A stretch of DNA of 41,558 bases from assembly GCA_026393835.1 (NCBI GenBank), contig JAPKZK010000048.1, positions 1-41,558 of the forward strand, read 5' to 3'. The DNA is from Candidatus Aminicenantota bacterium (GTDB taxonomy: Bacteria; Acidobacteriota; Aminicenantia; UBA2199). The notes under the pieces are model-generated. The model made no database searches, was not told the origin of the DNA, and worked only from the letters and a program-made list of their open reading frames with translations. The translations under genes were made by a program, and so were the position numbers. This document shows positions 7,094 through 15,595 of the stretch, in pieces (the first letter of the stretch is position 1; the number at the start of each line of letters is the position of its first letter).

Positions 7094-8695
7094 TTACAAA
7101 TCATTCCCACAATACGAGAGGTTGAAACTCTTATTGACCAGCGGGAAATCCGAGACGCCGTTTTCCCGCACTGCCTGCGCCAGGCCAAACCAATTGTTAA
7201 ACGAGGGGTCTTTGATTTTATACCGTTCGATATGGCCCTCAGCATCGGTAATAATAACATGCGCGATTTCGCCGCGCCACCCTTCGGTCAGGGAAACCAC
7301 GAAACTATCGCCGGATGGCGAAGGCGAAAGCGAAAGTGAAGACGAAGACGCAGGCGCATCTTTCGACTCTTTCGACTCTTTCGCCGTTTGCATGAGTTCG
7401 CCTTCGGGGAGATTATCCAGCAGCTCCATAATGAAATCGATGGATTTCCGGATTTCAATATAGCGGATATAGGTCCGGGCAAACACATCGCCGCTTTCCA
7501 TGGTGAATTTATGAATGGGAACCGATTTATAGATGCCGAACGGATGATCCGCGCGAATATCCAGCGGGATTCCCGACGCCCTGGCCGCCATTCCCACCAT
7601 CCCGGTTTCACGGGCTTTGTCTTTATCGATAACCCCTGTTTTCTCCAATCGCGCCAGGACATTGGGCGACGAAAACATGGTCTCTCCCATTAATAGAACA
7701 TCATGGCGCACTTTTTCAAGGGTTTCTTTCATCCTGGCTTGAAGGGGGCCGGGAATATCGAAACGAACGCCGCCAACCCGTATCAGTCCCCGGCCGAAAC
7801 GGCTCCCGCAAATCGCCAGGGTTGTATTGATTACCAGGGTGCGAATGGCGCCGAAAACGGCATTGCCGGTTAAATAGGCGATATCATTGGCAATCGCCCC
7901 CAGGTCCCCGATATGAACGGCGATTCGTTCCAGTTCCAACGCTATGGCACGGATAGCCACAGCGCGCCGGGAGATTTCAATATTACAGAGCGATTCCGCC
8001 GCCTGCGCGCAGGCCGAAGCGTGGGCGATTACCGTATCCCCGGCGATGGACTCGGCCAGGTGAATAGGAAACGGGTTTTGTTTCGCTGTCGCGTCTGGCC
8101 CGCATTGTTCAAACAACGATTCCACGCCCCGGTGCTGGTATCCCAGTTGGATTTCCAAATGATGGACGCGCTCGCCGTGGCACATAAAGCGGAAATGCCC
8201 GGGCTCGATAATTCCCGCATGAACCGGTCCCACCGCCACTTCGTGTATTTCATCCCCGGCCATTGTAAAGAACGGGTAATTGGCCATTGTTTGCGATAAA
8301 TCGCTGCGCCGGAAATCATAACGCACCGGTTTGAGCCAGGGATGATTTTCAGGCCGGACGTCGAACTCTTCGTAAAATTCCCTCTCGAAAATATGAAACG
8401 GGGGGCAATCGACGGTAATCGAAGGATATCCCTGTTTTTCTTTAAAGAGCGTGGAGGTAATCGCTAGCGTGGAACTGTCGTCATCCGCCAATACGGCATA
8501 AAGCAGCAGGGCGCCGGCGTCTTTTTCACCGGCGCGCCCTCGCCCTCGTCCGTCCGTGGGCATTCCGAAAAAGGAAACCACCCGCAGGCCTTGTTGATAC
8601 GCCTTCACCATTTCGGCGCGGAATTCGGAAATCGAAAGGCACGGGATGTCTTTTCGCGCCACTGCCCTGTTGTTAATGGTGATTTGCCTGTTCAT
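7094..8695 (-). CDS. NuoCD/HycE-like large subunit lacking Ni-ligand cysteines (Ehr-like)
   Basis: The 533-residue protein fuses an N-terminal NuoC-like domain (about 1-150) to a NuoD/hydrogenase-large-subunit domain (GERVHHLEIQLGYQHRGVE at 174-192). Where [NiFe] enzymes have RxCGxC, this protein has SIAGDTVIAH (216-225): both cysteines are gone. The C-terminal DPCxxC is replaced by FNLSYCGNDL with only one cysteine. It therefore should not bind a NiFe centre and resembles Ehr complexes, which couple an unknown redox reaction to ion transport. Residues about 438-467 are a lysine/serine/proline low-complexity insertion absent from the family core. The gene overlaps the upstream membrane-subunit gene by four bases (ATGA at 8695-8692). 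Confidence 0.85.
   Translation of the reverse strand: MNRQITINNRAVARKDIPCLSISEFRAEMVKAYQQGLRVVSFFGMPTDGRGRGRAGEKDAGALLLYAVLADDDSSTLAITSTLFKEKQGYPSITVDCPPFHIFEREFYEEFDVRPENHPWLKPVRYDFRRSDLSQTMANYPFFTMAGDEIHEVAVGPVHAGIIEPGHFRFMCHGERVHHLEIQLGYQHRGVESLFEQCGPDATAKQNPFPIHLAESIAGDTVIAHASACAQAAESLCNIEISRRAVAIRAIALELERIAVHIGDLGAIANDIAYLTGNAVFGAIRTLVINTTLAICGSRFGRGLIRVGGVRFDIPGPLQARMKETLEKVRHDVLLMGETMFSSPNVLARLEKTGVIDKDKARETGMVGMAARASGIPLDIRADHPFGIYKSVPIHKFTMESGDVFARTYIRYIEIRKSIDFIMELLDNLPEGELMQTAKESKESKDAPASSSSLSLSPSPSGDSFVVSLTEGWRGEIAHVIITDAEGHIERYKIKDPSFNNWFGLAQAVRENGVSDFPLVNKSFNLSYCGNDL
7325..7402. repeat. low-complexity insertion inside the large-subunit gene
   Basis: On the plus strand the stretch reads gaaggcgaaagcgaaagtgaagacgaagacg followed by three ttcgactctttcg-like words. 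On the coding strand it encodes a KESKESKD and SLSLSPSPSG segment in the middle of an otherwise conserved protein. It keeps the frame. It looks like simple-repeat expansion between two conserved parts of the hydrogenase-like domain. Confidence 0.7.
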
Positions 8696-10131
8696 GGCAA
8701 CCCCACATATTTAATAGCGCCCAATTCCCCGGCGGCTTTTCGCAGCAGCGTGTCCAGGAAGTCCGGCATATAAAGCCCGATAAAGAGCAGGAGAAACAAA
8801 ATAATAACCTGGGGGAGATACGTTGACAGCATTGGCTTTTCAGCGGGAATCCCCAGCAGTTTGCTCCCGAAACTCATCCGGAAGACGGATTTTCCCATCC
8901 CGTAGAGTATTATGGTGAGAAAAAAGAAAAATAGAATCGCGGTGGGAAAAAATTTTTGTTGGAACATTCCTTTAACCAATAAGAATTCACTGATAAAGGA
9001 GGGGAAAGGCGGGATCCCGGAAATCGCGGCGAAGCAGGCCACCCACAGCCAGCCGTTTATTTTATCGGTTTGCAGGAGGCCCCTTATCTTATCGATTTCC
9101 CTGGATTTAAAGCGGTGTAAGATATTCCCGGCGGTCAGGAAAAAAGCGCCTTTGGTGAGGGAATGGGCCACCACATGGAGCATGGCCGCGTAATACCCGG
9201 CGCCGCCGATGGAAACCCCGATGGAGATAATCCCCATGTTTTCAATGGAGGAATAGGCCAGCATTCGTTTATAATTATTGGTCCTTAAAATAAAAATGGC
9301 GCTCACCAGGAGAGATAATAGGCCCATGGCCAACAATAAATGATCGGCGTAATAATGCAAATCGCACAATGTCATCAGTTTGTACACCCGGAGTATCCCC
9401 AGGAGCGCCGCGTTCAAAAGAACCCCGGAAAGCATCGCGGAGACGGGCGAAGGTGATTCGGAATGGGCGTCCGGGAGCCAGGCATGAACCGGCGCCAGGC
9501 CCATTTTGGTTCCCAATCCCACCAGGATAAAAGGGAAAGCGAACTTGAGCCAGAACGGGTTGATGCGGCCGGCGTTGCGGTACAGGTCCCAGAAAAAAAG
9601 CGAATGCAGGTTCGCGGTTCCTATGGACAGCAGGATAATTCCCACAAAAGCCAGCGAAATACCGATGGAACATATAAAAATGTATTTCCAGGCCGCTTCC
9701 AGGGAGGACCGGGAACGTTCGACGAAAATCAACGGCGCGCTGAACAAGGTGGTGGCTTCAACGAACACCCACAATAGGCCCAGGTGCTGGGAGAATAGCA
9801 CCCCGGCCATGGACCCGATAAAAAACAAGAAAAACACCGTGTATTCGGTTTGTCCTTTCAACGAAACCACGGAATGGTTAAAGTATGTCATGTTGTAAAT
9901 GGCCGCCGCCAGGAATAACAGGGCCATTATCAATAAAAACAACATACTCAGCGAGTCCAACCCGAAATAAGTGGTAAACTCGATGGGGTTTAGGCCCATA
10001 TAAAGAGCAACGGACCCCACCGCGAAAAGAAGGGCGTAAATTAAAATCGCCAGGCGATTGATGGTCTTCGATTCCAGGAAATAGACCAGCGGCGCGGCAA
10101 TCAATGGATAGAGAAGTATAGCGGCAATCAT
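8692..10131 (-). CDS. HyfF/NuoL-M-N-like proton-translocating membrane subunit
   Basis: The 479-residue protein is almost entirely hydrophobic helices, with the antiporter-like (Proton_antipo_M) signatures WVFVEATTLFSAPLIFVE, KMGLAPVHAWLPDAHSESPSPVSA and YSSIENMGIISIG. The glutamate in WVFVEATTL and the lysine in GLGTKMGLAPVHAW correspond to the ion-channel residues of this family. It would move H+ or Na+ across the membrane when the complex turns over. It overlaps the large-subunit gene by four bases and starts three bases after the HyfE-like gene. This is the second antiporter-like subunit of the operon; the larger one is at 11693-13678. Confidence 0.9.
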   Translation of the reverse strand: MIAAILLYPLIAAPLVYFLESKTINRLAILIYALLFAVGSVALYMGLNPIEFTTYFGLDSLSMLFLLIMALLFLAAAIYNMTYFNHSVVSLKGQTEYTVFFLFFIGSMAGVLFSQHLGLLWVFVEATTLFSAPLIFVERSRSSLEAAWKYIFICSIGISLAFVGIILLSIGTANLHSLFFWDLYRNAGRINPFWLKFAFPFILVGLGTKMGLAPVHAWLPDAHSESPSPVSAMLSGVLLNAALLGILRVYKLMTLCDLHYYADHLLLAMGLLSLLVSAIFILRTNNYKRMLAYSSIENMGIISIGVSIGGAGYYAAMLHVVAHSLTKGAFFLTAGNILHRFKSREIDKIRGLLQTDKINGWLWVACFAAISGIPPFPSFISEFLLVKGMFQQKFFPTAILFFFFLTIILYGMGKSVFRMSFGSKLLGIPAEKPMLSTYLPQVIILFLLLFIGLYMPDFLDTLLRKAAGELGAIKYVGLP

Positions 10132-10134
10132 GGC

Positions 10135-10770
10135 TTAATCCGTTAGATCGGTCAATTGATCGATGTGGATCTCTTCAAACGTGGAATGAATCCGTTTCAA
10201 CACAATAACCAGGAGGAATATCCCGATAAATATATCCAGGAGCACCCCCATATTCACAACCAAAGGCATTTCCCCGGCAATCGACAACGATAACAGGAAA
10301 ATGCCGTTCTCCAGGACGATAAAGCCCACGATATGCGTAATGATCTTTTTCCTGGACATAATAATATACAACCCGATCAAAATGGTGGAAATGGAAACGC
10401 CGAAATAAAGCGGTTTTATTTCCCCGGAATATTTAACGGATAAAAACGCCAGGACAAATGAAAAAATCATAATCAGTGTGGTAATCACCAGGGAATGGAA
10501 CGTCATCATGTACGGTTCCACTTCCCGCCGGACATCCATTTTCCGGATGGCTTTGAACAGGATCAGCGGAATGATAATGGTTTTAAAGCCCAGGGTTTCC
10601 ACCATCAGGAAAATATAATTAATAGAATTCAGCACGACGGCTTCCAGGGTAACCACCAGGAAAATAATCAGGCCCTGCATAAACAGTACTTTCACATAAG
10701 CTTCCATACGGCCTGAGATCGAAATATAGAGCAGGGAAACGGCAAAAAGGACCACCAGGAAATGAATCAT
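10135..10770 (-). CDS. HyfE-like membrane subunit (NuoK-related)
   Basis: The 211-residue protein has six to seven hydrophobic helices. The FIVLENGIFLLSLSI segment resembles the conserved ENG helix of HyfE/MrpC/NuoK proteins, where the glutamate lies in the proton path. The start at ATG 10770 overlaps the HyfC-like gene stop (ATGA). It completes the membrane arm between the NuoH-like and NuoL-like subunits. Confidence 0.88.
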   Translation of the reverse strand: MIHFLVVLFAVSLLYISISGRMEAYVKVLFMQGLIIFLVVTLEAVVLNSINYIFLMVETLGFKTIIIPLILFKAIRKMDVRREVEPYMMTFHSLVITTLIMIFSFVLAFLSVKYSGEIKPLYFGVSISTILIGLYIIMSRKKIITHIVGFIVLENGIFLLSLSIAGEMPLVVNMGVLLDIFIGIFLLVIVLKRIHSTFEEIHIDQLTDLTD

Positions 10771-11696
10771 ACGGCGCCCCCGGTTCCATAGGTATATATG
10801 ATTAACGCGGCCAGGACGATCAACGAGATGGACGAAATCATGAGTAGAAATTGGGGAACGTGGATCAAGCGCAGCCTGGCCACGATGGACTCGATAACAC
10901 CGATGGCCGCGGCGATGATAAAGACGATGGCCAGGTAAAAAATGATCCAGTAGTGCAAAGGGATGCCCCGGGGCAGCAGCAGGTTGGGGATTAAGGAAGA
11001 GAAAATCACCATTTTGGCCGCGGCGCCGTATTGGCTGAACGCCAGGTCCGGGCCCGAGTTATCCAGGATCATGACTTCGTGGATCATGGTTAATTCCAGG
11101 TGGGTATTGGGATCGTCCACCGGGACGCGGCAGCCTTCCACCAGGATAATAATGAAAATCACCAGGACGCTGAGCCCCACCGTAAGGGCGGCCAGTTCCG
11201 AATCGGCCGGCAGCAAGGATGAAAGTTTCTCGAAACGGGTAAATCCCGTCATCAGGCAGAGGGAGGAAATAATAATCAAAAAAGCCGGTTCCACCAGGCT
11301 TGAGAAAGTGACTTCCCTGCCGGCGCCCATGCCTTCGAAGCTGCTCCCCGTGTCCATGGCGGCGATGACGCTGAAAAATTTGCCCAGCGCCAGGATATAG
11401 GCGAAAAAGATGAAGTCGCCGTCAAAGCCCAGGATCGAGGTGTGGTTGATGATAGGGACAACCATCCCGGCCAATAATGTGGAAGCCAGGACCAGGGACG
11501 GCGCTATTTTGAAAATGAATGAAGTGGCGTCGCTGATGACTTCGCCTTTTTTCAGCAGCCGGGTAAAATCGTACAACGGTTGAATGATAGACGGTCCTTT
11601 GCGGCCCGCCCAAAAAGATTTGACACGGTTGATGATCCCGATATAAAGGAAGGGCAGGACCGTTAACACAAGAATATTCAAAATAGTTTCGATCAT
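10767..11696 (-). CDS. HyfC/NuoH-like membrane subunit
   Basis: ATG 11696 is preferred because it overlaps the preceding stop as ATGA; the frame extends seven codons further upstream to 11717 inside the previous gene. The protein is 309 residues with about eight helices. NRVKSFWAGRKGPSIIQPLYD is the NuoH/HycD signature where the membrane arm contacts the peripheral arm, and VEGCRVPVDDPNTHLELTMIHEVM is the second conserved acidic loop. It anchors the ferredoxin/NuoB and NuoCD-like subunits and is essential for coupling. All key acidic residues of the family loop appear to be present. Confidence 0.9.
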   Translation of the reverse strand: MIETILNILVLTVLPFLYIGIINRVKSFWAGRKGPSIIQPLYDFTRLLKKGEVISDATSFIFKIAPSLVLASTLLAGMVVPIINHTSILGFDGDFIFFAYILALGKFFSVIAAMDTGSSFEGMGAGREVTFSSLVEPAFLIIISSLCLMTGFTRFEKLSSLLPADSELAALTVGLSVLVIFIIILVEGCRVPVDDPNTHLELTMIHEVMILDNSGPDLAFSQYGAAAKMVIFSSLIPNLLLPRGIPLHYWIIFYLAIVFIIAAAIGVIESIVARLRLIHVPQFLLMISSISLIVLAALIIYTYGTGGAV

Positions 11697-13678
11697 CGGG
11701 ACGTCCCCAAAATCCATATAATAGCGATTGCCAGGAAAAGTAATCCATACAGGATATATTGTTGAGTCGAACCCCGCTGTATCCAGGAGAACAAATTCAC
11801 CGAAGAGCGAATGCTTTTTGAGACCGGGGCAATAATATACGCGTCGAAAAAATCGTTAAAATGGGTTTTCAATTTCCATTGGGAAGGGAATAATGAATCC
11901 GGGGATTTGATATAGAAGCGAATATTAAGGATCGGTCTCAGCAGCAGTAAGAATGTCCGCACATAGGAAGAGCCGGTATATTGCATACGGGGGGATGGCG
12001 CTTGATAGCCGCAGCCCCATGTGCTATGCGACGTGACCGGTTTGTTTTTTAATAATAACCGGCGCAAGCCATAGAGCAGTAGTAACAGCAGGACGAATAT
12101 GAAAAGCGCAAGGGATATTTTGCTCAGTATCCCGATGTGGGGGGTACTAAAAAAACTTGCCTGTGCGCCCAGGATGTGGAGCGGTTGTTGCACCAACCGG
12201 AAGATAAAATGGGGGAATAAACCGATAACCAACGTTTCCGCCGCCAGGAACCCCATGATAACCAGCATAATGGGGGCGGCGTCTTTTTTCACGGGGGCGG
12301 TGTGATTCTCCCTGGGGGTCCCGAGGAAAACAATGCTGAACATTTTGGTGAAAGCCATCAGCGCAATAGCGCCCACAAAGGCCAGCGAAGCGATGGAGAA
12401 GATAGCGGCGGTTTTAACCGGGGCATCGGGAGACAGCACGCCTTTTAACATGGCGAGATAGAGCAGGAATTCGCTAATAAAACCGTTGAAAGGGGGCAGC
12501 GCGCAAATGGCAATCGATCCCGCCAGGGTAAAAAACGCAGTGTAGGGCATGGTATGGATCAAGCCGCCCATTTTTTCCATATCCCGGCAGTGAGTCTTTT
12601 GGTACACGGCCCCGGCCCCGAAGAACAGCAGCGCCTTGAAGATCGAATGATTGAACAGGTGAAACAACGCGCCCCCGAATCCCAGGGCGGCCATGCCCGG
12701 GTTTCGATAGCATAACCCCAGCATGCCGAGCCCCATACCCATGCCGATAATCCCGATGTTTTCGATACTGGAATAAGCCAGGAACCGTTTAATATCCCGC
12801 TGCGCGACGGCGTAGATAATGCCCAGCAGCGCCGACATCGCCGATATCCCCAGTACAAAATAGGCAAGCCCCCTGGAGGGGGTTCCCATCAGGGATAAAA
12901 TCCGCAAAATACCGTAAATGCCGGTTTTAATCATGACCGCGGACATGATCCCGGAAATATGCGCCGGGGCCGCCGGGTGTGCTTTGGGAAGCCACACATG
13001 AAAAGGAATAAACCCTGCTTTCGTTCCAAACCCGGTGAAGAAGAAAATAAACAACAAGCTCGCCAGGGGGCCGCCGCCTTTGAAAAATGCCGGGAATGCG
13101 CTGAATTCGAGGCTTCCCGTCTTGATATACAATAATAAAAAGGCGGATATTAAGAAAACCACGCCCACATGCATGGCCACCAGGTAATGAATCGCGGCGT
13201 CGAAAACCTCTCGCTTCTCATTTTCAAAGGCCACCAGGAAAAAAGAAGCCAGCGACATCATTTCCCAGGCGATTAAAAAAGCCAACGCATTTTGCAATAC
13301 AGTCACCAGCAGCATGAAAACCATTAACAGGCTGAAAAAAAACAAATGGGCGCTTAAAGAACTCCCCTTATCACCATAAGGCTTTAAGTATCCGCAGGAA
13401 TAGAGAACCGCGATAAGCCCGACGACGGCGATAACCAGGATAAAAAACGCCGCCAACGCATCGATGACAACGGGAATATTGCCAATAGGAAAATGAAAGG
13501 GAAGGTTTGCGGTTAGCGCCTGCCCGGATAGAAGTACCCGGAGTGACAGGAGGACCAGGAGGACCGTCGCCAGGGCTGAAAAAGCTGCGAATATCCCGGT
13601 TTTAAGGCGAACCGGGACTATGACCTGGATAATCCCGCCGGCAAGATATATAAATATAGAATAAAAAAATAAGTCCAT
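11693..13678 (-). CDS. HyfB/NuoL-like antiporter-type membrane subunit
   Basis: The family start is MDLFFYSIFIYLAGG at ATG 13678; the frame is open to 13792 but that part lies inside the upstream gene. The protein is 661 residues, close to HyfB length, with about sixteen helices. It contains the Proton_antipo_M signatures FLIAWEMMSLASFFLVAFE, KAGFIPFHVWLPKAHPAAPAHIS and FLAYSSIENIGIIGMGMG. The C-terminal extension (YTGSSYVRTFLLLLRP..) is typical of HyfB/MrpA-like subunits. It is the first structural gene after the EIIA-like regulator (5-bp gap) and forms the distal ion channel of the complex. Confidence 0.9.
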   Translation of the reverse strand: MDLFFYSIFIYLAGGIIQVIVPVRLKTGIFAAFSALATVLLVLLSLRVLLSGQALTANLPFHFPIGNIPVVIDALAAFFILVIAVVGLIAVLYSCGYLKPYGDKGSSLSAHLFFFSLLMVFMLLVTVLQNALAFLIAWEMMSLASFFLVAFENEKREVFDAAIHYLVAMHVGVVFLISAFLLLYIKTGSLEFSAFPAFFKGGGPLASLLFIFFFTGFGTKAGFIPFHVWLPKAHPAAPAHISGIMSAVMIKTGIYGILRILSLMGTPSRGLAYFVLGISAMSALLGIIYAVAQRDIKRFLAYSSIENIGIIGMGMGLGMLGLCYRNPGMAALGFGGALFHLFNHSIFKALLFFGAGAVYQKTHCRDMEKMGGLIHTMPYTAFFTLAGSIAICALPPFNGFISEFLLYLAMLKGVLSPDAPVKTAAIFSIASLAFVGAIALMAFTKMFSIVFLGTPRENHTAPVKKDAAPIMLVIMGFLAAETLVIGLFPHFIFRLVQQPLHILGAQASFFSTPHIGILSKISLALFIFVLLLLLLYGLRRLLLKNKPVTSHSTWGCGYQAPSPRMQYTGSSYVRTFLLLLRPILNIRFYIKSPDSLFPSQWKLKTHFNDFFDAYIIAPVSKSIRSSVNLFSWIQRGSTQQYILYGLLFLAIAIIWILGTSR

Positions 13679-13683
13679 TATGT

Positions 13684-14361
13684 CTACTGTTTCGTGTTGT
13701 TGAAAAAATGTTCCTTTGCTTCGATGCCGGCGAAAATCACATCGGCCGGGTGTTTGGACCGGATATGTTCGATTAGATCCTTTTGCTTGCACAAATTGGA
13801 AACCCGGGCCAGGATTTTCAGGTGCCGCTTGGAGTTGGCGCTTAGAATAATAAACATAGCCGTAACCGGTTCGTTATCGGCTGCTTTGAAATCCACCGGT
13901 TTCTTCAATAAGCACAGCGTGACGCTTTCGTTGCCGATATCGGCGATGATGGGGTTGCGAGGATGGGGGATGGCAATGCCTTTCCCGATGGCCGTGGGCA
14001 TCATCTCTTCCCTTTCCAGGAGGGAGAGGGTTACCATGTCTTTGCTCACTTCCGGCGGGATAGGCATAATGTTCACCGCGTTTTTAATCACTTCCACCGG
14101 CGTATCTCCAGCGATATCGAAGAAGACGCCCCCTTTTTTTATTAAAAGAGGTAGGTCCAGGGGGGGACCCGAATCCATATCGAGGAACCGGGAAGAAACC
14201 GGGATATTGTTTTTCAACACCCATTCTTTAATCTCGGTGACGTTGAAATGGTATTGGTGGTTGATTTTGTATGCCGGTAAGTTTTTTTCGTGGATCCAAT
14301 CGTAGAGGGTTTTCTCGTTAATATCCAGCAAGTCTTTCAGGTCTTTCACTTTCAACTGCAT
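13684..14361 (-). CDS. HTH plus PTS EIIA-type (fructose/mannitol class) regulatory protein
   Basis: The 225-residue protein begins with a MerR/excisionase-type helix-turn-helix (KVKDLKDLLDINEKTLYDWI, residues 3-22, to about 52). A PTS_EIIA type-2 domain follows at about 75-215, with the phosphorylatable histidine in KGIAIPHPRNP. No EIIB or EIIC domain is present, so it is not a sugar importer by itself. It probably senses phosphoenolpyruvate or energy state through phosphorylation and controls the downstream complex. It is the first gene of the six-subunit operon, with a -10 TATAAT at 14396-14391. A regulatory role is inferred from the DNA-binding domain and position. Confidence 0.82.
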   Translation of the reverse strand: MQLKVKDLKDLLDINEKTLYDWIHEKNLPAYKINHQYHFNVTEIKEWVLKNNIPVSSRFLDMDSGPPLDLPLLIKKGGVFFDIAGDTPVEVIKNAVNIMPIPPEVSKDMVTLSLLEREEMMPTAIGKGIAIPHPRNPIIADIGNESVTLCLLKKPVDFKAADNEPVTAMFIILSANSKRHLKILARVSNLCKQKDLIEHIRSKHPADVIFAGIEAKEHFFNNTKQ

Positions 14362-14390
14362 AACATTTTTCCTTGTTTATATCGTACCCT

Positions 14391-14419
14391 ATTATACACC
14401 AAATGAAGTCGCCGCCAAA
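14391..14419 (-). promoter_or_regulatory. predicted promoter of the Ehr-like operon
   Basis: On the minus strand, -10 TATAAT lies at 14396-14391 with a poor -35 TTTGGC at 14419-14414 and a 17-bp spacer. An AAGGAA ribosome binding site precedes ATG 14361. The weak -35 would suit activation by a regulator. Confidence 0.45.
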
Positions 14420-14442
14420 ATGGAAAATGAAATTTTGAAAGA

Positions 14443-15300
14443 TTATCTCAACTTTTCAAGCTCTTCAAGAGAAAGCCCGGTAACCTTTGTAATGACCTCT
14501 AAATTTATCCCCTCCGCTATCATTTTCCCGGCGGTTTCAAATTTTTCTTCTTTTTTCCCTTCCGCTCTTCCTTTTTCCCTTCCTTCTTCCCTTGCGTACT
14601 CGATTCTTCCACGTTCATCCTGGATATATATTCCTTTTTTATCATAGGCGTCGAGTTCTTCTTTGGTCCAGCTTAATTGGTTGGCCACATCGAAGGCTTC
14701 CCGTATTTCTTTTGGTTCTTCCATCTCTTTCGGGATTATGGTTAGGTCGCCGGCATTTTTTACGAAATAAATCCATTTCTCTTTCACGTCGGACAACTCT
14801 TTGAGGCTTTTCTCAAATTTGGGTAATTCAACGAAGTTCAAATCAAAATCCTTAAAATAATGCCCGTTTGTACTCTCCTCTAAAATAAGATGCCGGGTAG
14901 AATAGCCGGGATTTTCTTTGAATAGGACAAAATCCAGGAACCCTAAAAAGATAACCTGGTTTAATTTTGGGTAATCTTCGGCCCTGCCGAGCTGCTGGGA
15001 ATATGCTTTGCTGACATAATACATAACTCTTTTTTCAAAGGCGGTGGTATGGATGACCTGCATTTCGATGATGTAATGGATATTTCGTTTGTCCACGGCT
15101 TTAATGTCCAGGATGGTTTGTTTCAGTTCTTCGAGCCTGGGTACCTGGTAGGGGTCGGTAATAGTAATGTCGATAATTTCTTTCGTGGTCCCGACAAAGT
15201 TGAGCAGGTTATTGAGAAAGCTGATGAGGATTTCCTTTTTGTTTTCATCGCCGAAGATTTTCTTGAAGGCGATATCGTTCTTAGGGTCGGCGAATTTCAT
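14443..15300 (-). CDS. Rpn-like PD-(D/E)XK nuclease family transposase (PF12784 type)
   Basis: The 285-residue protein opens with FADPKNDIAFKKIFGDENKK, the classic N-terminus of this family. The nuclease core is D65 in ILDIKAVD and E79/Q81 in YIIEMQV. The C-terminal part is a charged REEGREKGRAEGKKEEK segment that ends in a short helix, also typical. Family members (RpnA-E of E. coli) promote RecA-independent recombination, and some act in phage defence. It is free-standing with its own promoter and the ribosome binding site AGGAGGT at 15311-15305 region. Such genes occur in many copies in repeat-rich genomes. Confidence 0.88.
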   Translation of the reverse strand: MKFADPKNDIAFKKIFGDENKKEILISFLNNLLNFVGTTKEIIDITITDPYQVPRLEELKQTILDIKAVDKRNIHYIIEMQVIHTTAFEKRVMYYVSKAYSQQLGRAEDYPKLNQVIFLGFLDFVLFKENPGYSTRHLILEESTNGHYFKDFDLNFVELPKFEKSLKELSDVKEKWIYFVKNAGDLTIIPKEMEEPKEIREAFDVANQLSWTKEELDAYDKKGIYIQDERGRIEYAREEGREKGRAEGKKEEKFETAGKMIAEGINLEVITKVTGLSLEELEKLR

Positions 15301-15323
15301 TTGAACCTCCTGTTCATGGAGCT

Positions 15324-15352
15324 ATTATAATATCATTTTGTTTTAAATTCAA
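15324..15352 (-). promoter_or_regulatory. predicted promoter of the Rpn-like gene
   Basis: On the minus strand, -35 TTGAAT (15352-15347) and -10 TATAAT (15329-15324) are separated by 17 bp. The start codon is 24 bases further on, behind AGGAGGT. Confidence 0.6.
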
Positions 15353-15447
15353 GGATTGACTGATTTTTAAGATTTACGGGGCAGGGGAAAAAAATATTTG
15401 AATGCCGCCTAATCCTTCATACGTGGACATGGAAGCAGTCCGAGGGT

Positions 15448-15475
15448 GTCCGTGTTCGTCCGTGGCTAAGTTTTT
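15448..15475 (+). repeat. dispersed intergenic repeat, copy 1
   Basis: The phrase GTCCGTGTTCGTCCGTGGCT followed by AAGTTTTT occurs here. An inverted copy is at 19805-19831 (26 of 27 identical) and a partial direct copy at 20445-20472. A second word, CTTCGCGTTCTTCGCGGCTA, follows at about 15487-15507. Such phrases recur between genes in repeat-rich genomes; no function is known to me. Confidence 0.65.
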
Positions 15476-15538
15476 TTCTTAGCGGTCCTTCGCGTTCTTC
15501 GCGGCTAAAATTTAAATAGCTTTTTTGTTATTCGGCTC

Positions 15539-15568
15539 TTGAAAAATTCATTCCTTTTAGTGTATACT
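15539..15568 (+). promoter_or_regulatory. predicted promoter of the hybrid two-component sensor
   Basis: -35 TTGAAA (15539-15544), an 18-bp spacer and -10 TATACT (15563-15568). The apparent TTG start codon of the longest frame coincides with this -35 box, so the frame should be shortened to the ATG at 15590 or 15596. Confidence 0.5.
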
Positions 15569-15595
15569 TTTCCAATAGGTTTAAAAAGGATGGAT

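Noticed and set aside
7094..8695. Functional [NiFe] hydrogenase large subunit
   Set aside because: Both CxxC nickel-ligand motifs are missing, so hydrogen chemistry is not supported.
11422..11748. Other minus-strand and opposite-strand ORFs inside the hydrogenase-like operon
   Set aside because: They are shadow frames of well-supported membrane-subunit genes with no start signals of their own.
15539..15595. TTG 15539 as the start of the hybrid sensor protein
   Set aside because: TTGAAA here fits a -35 box with a -10 TATACT 18 bp downstream; a ribosome binding site supports ATG 15596 instead.
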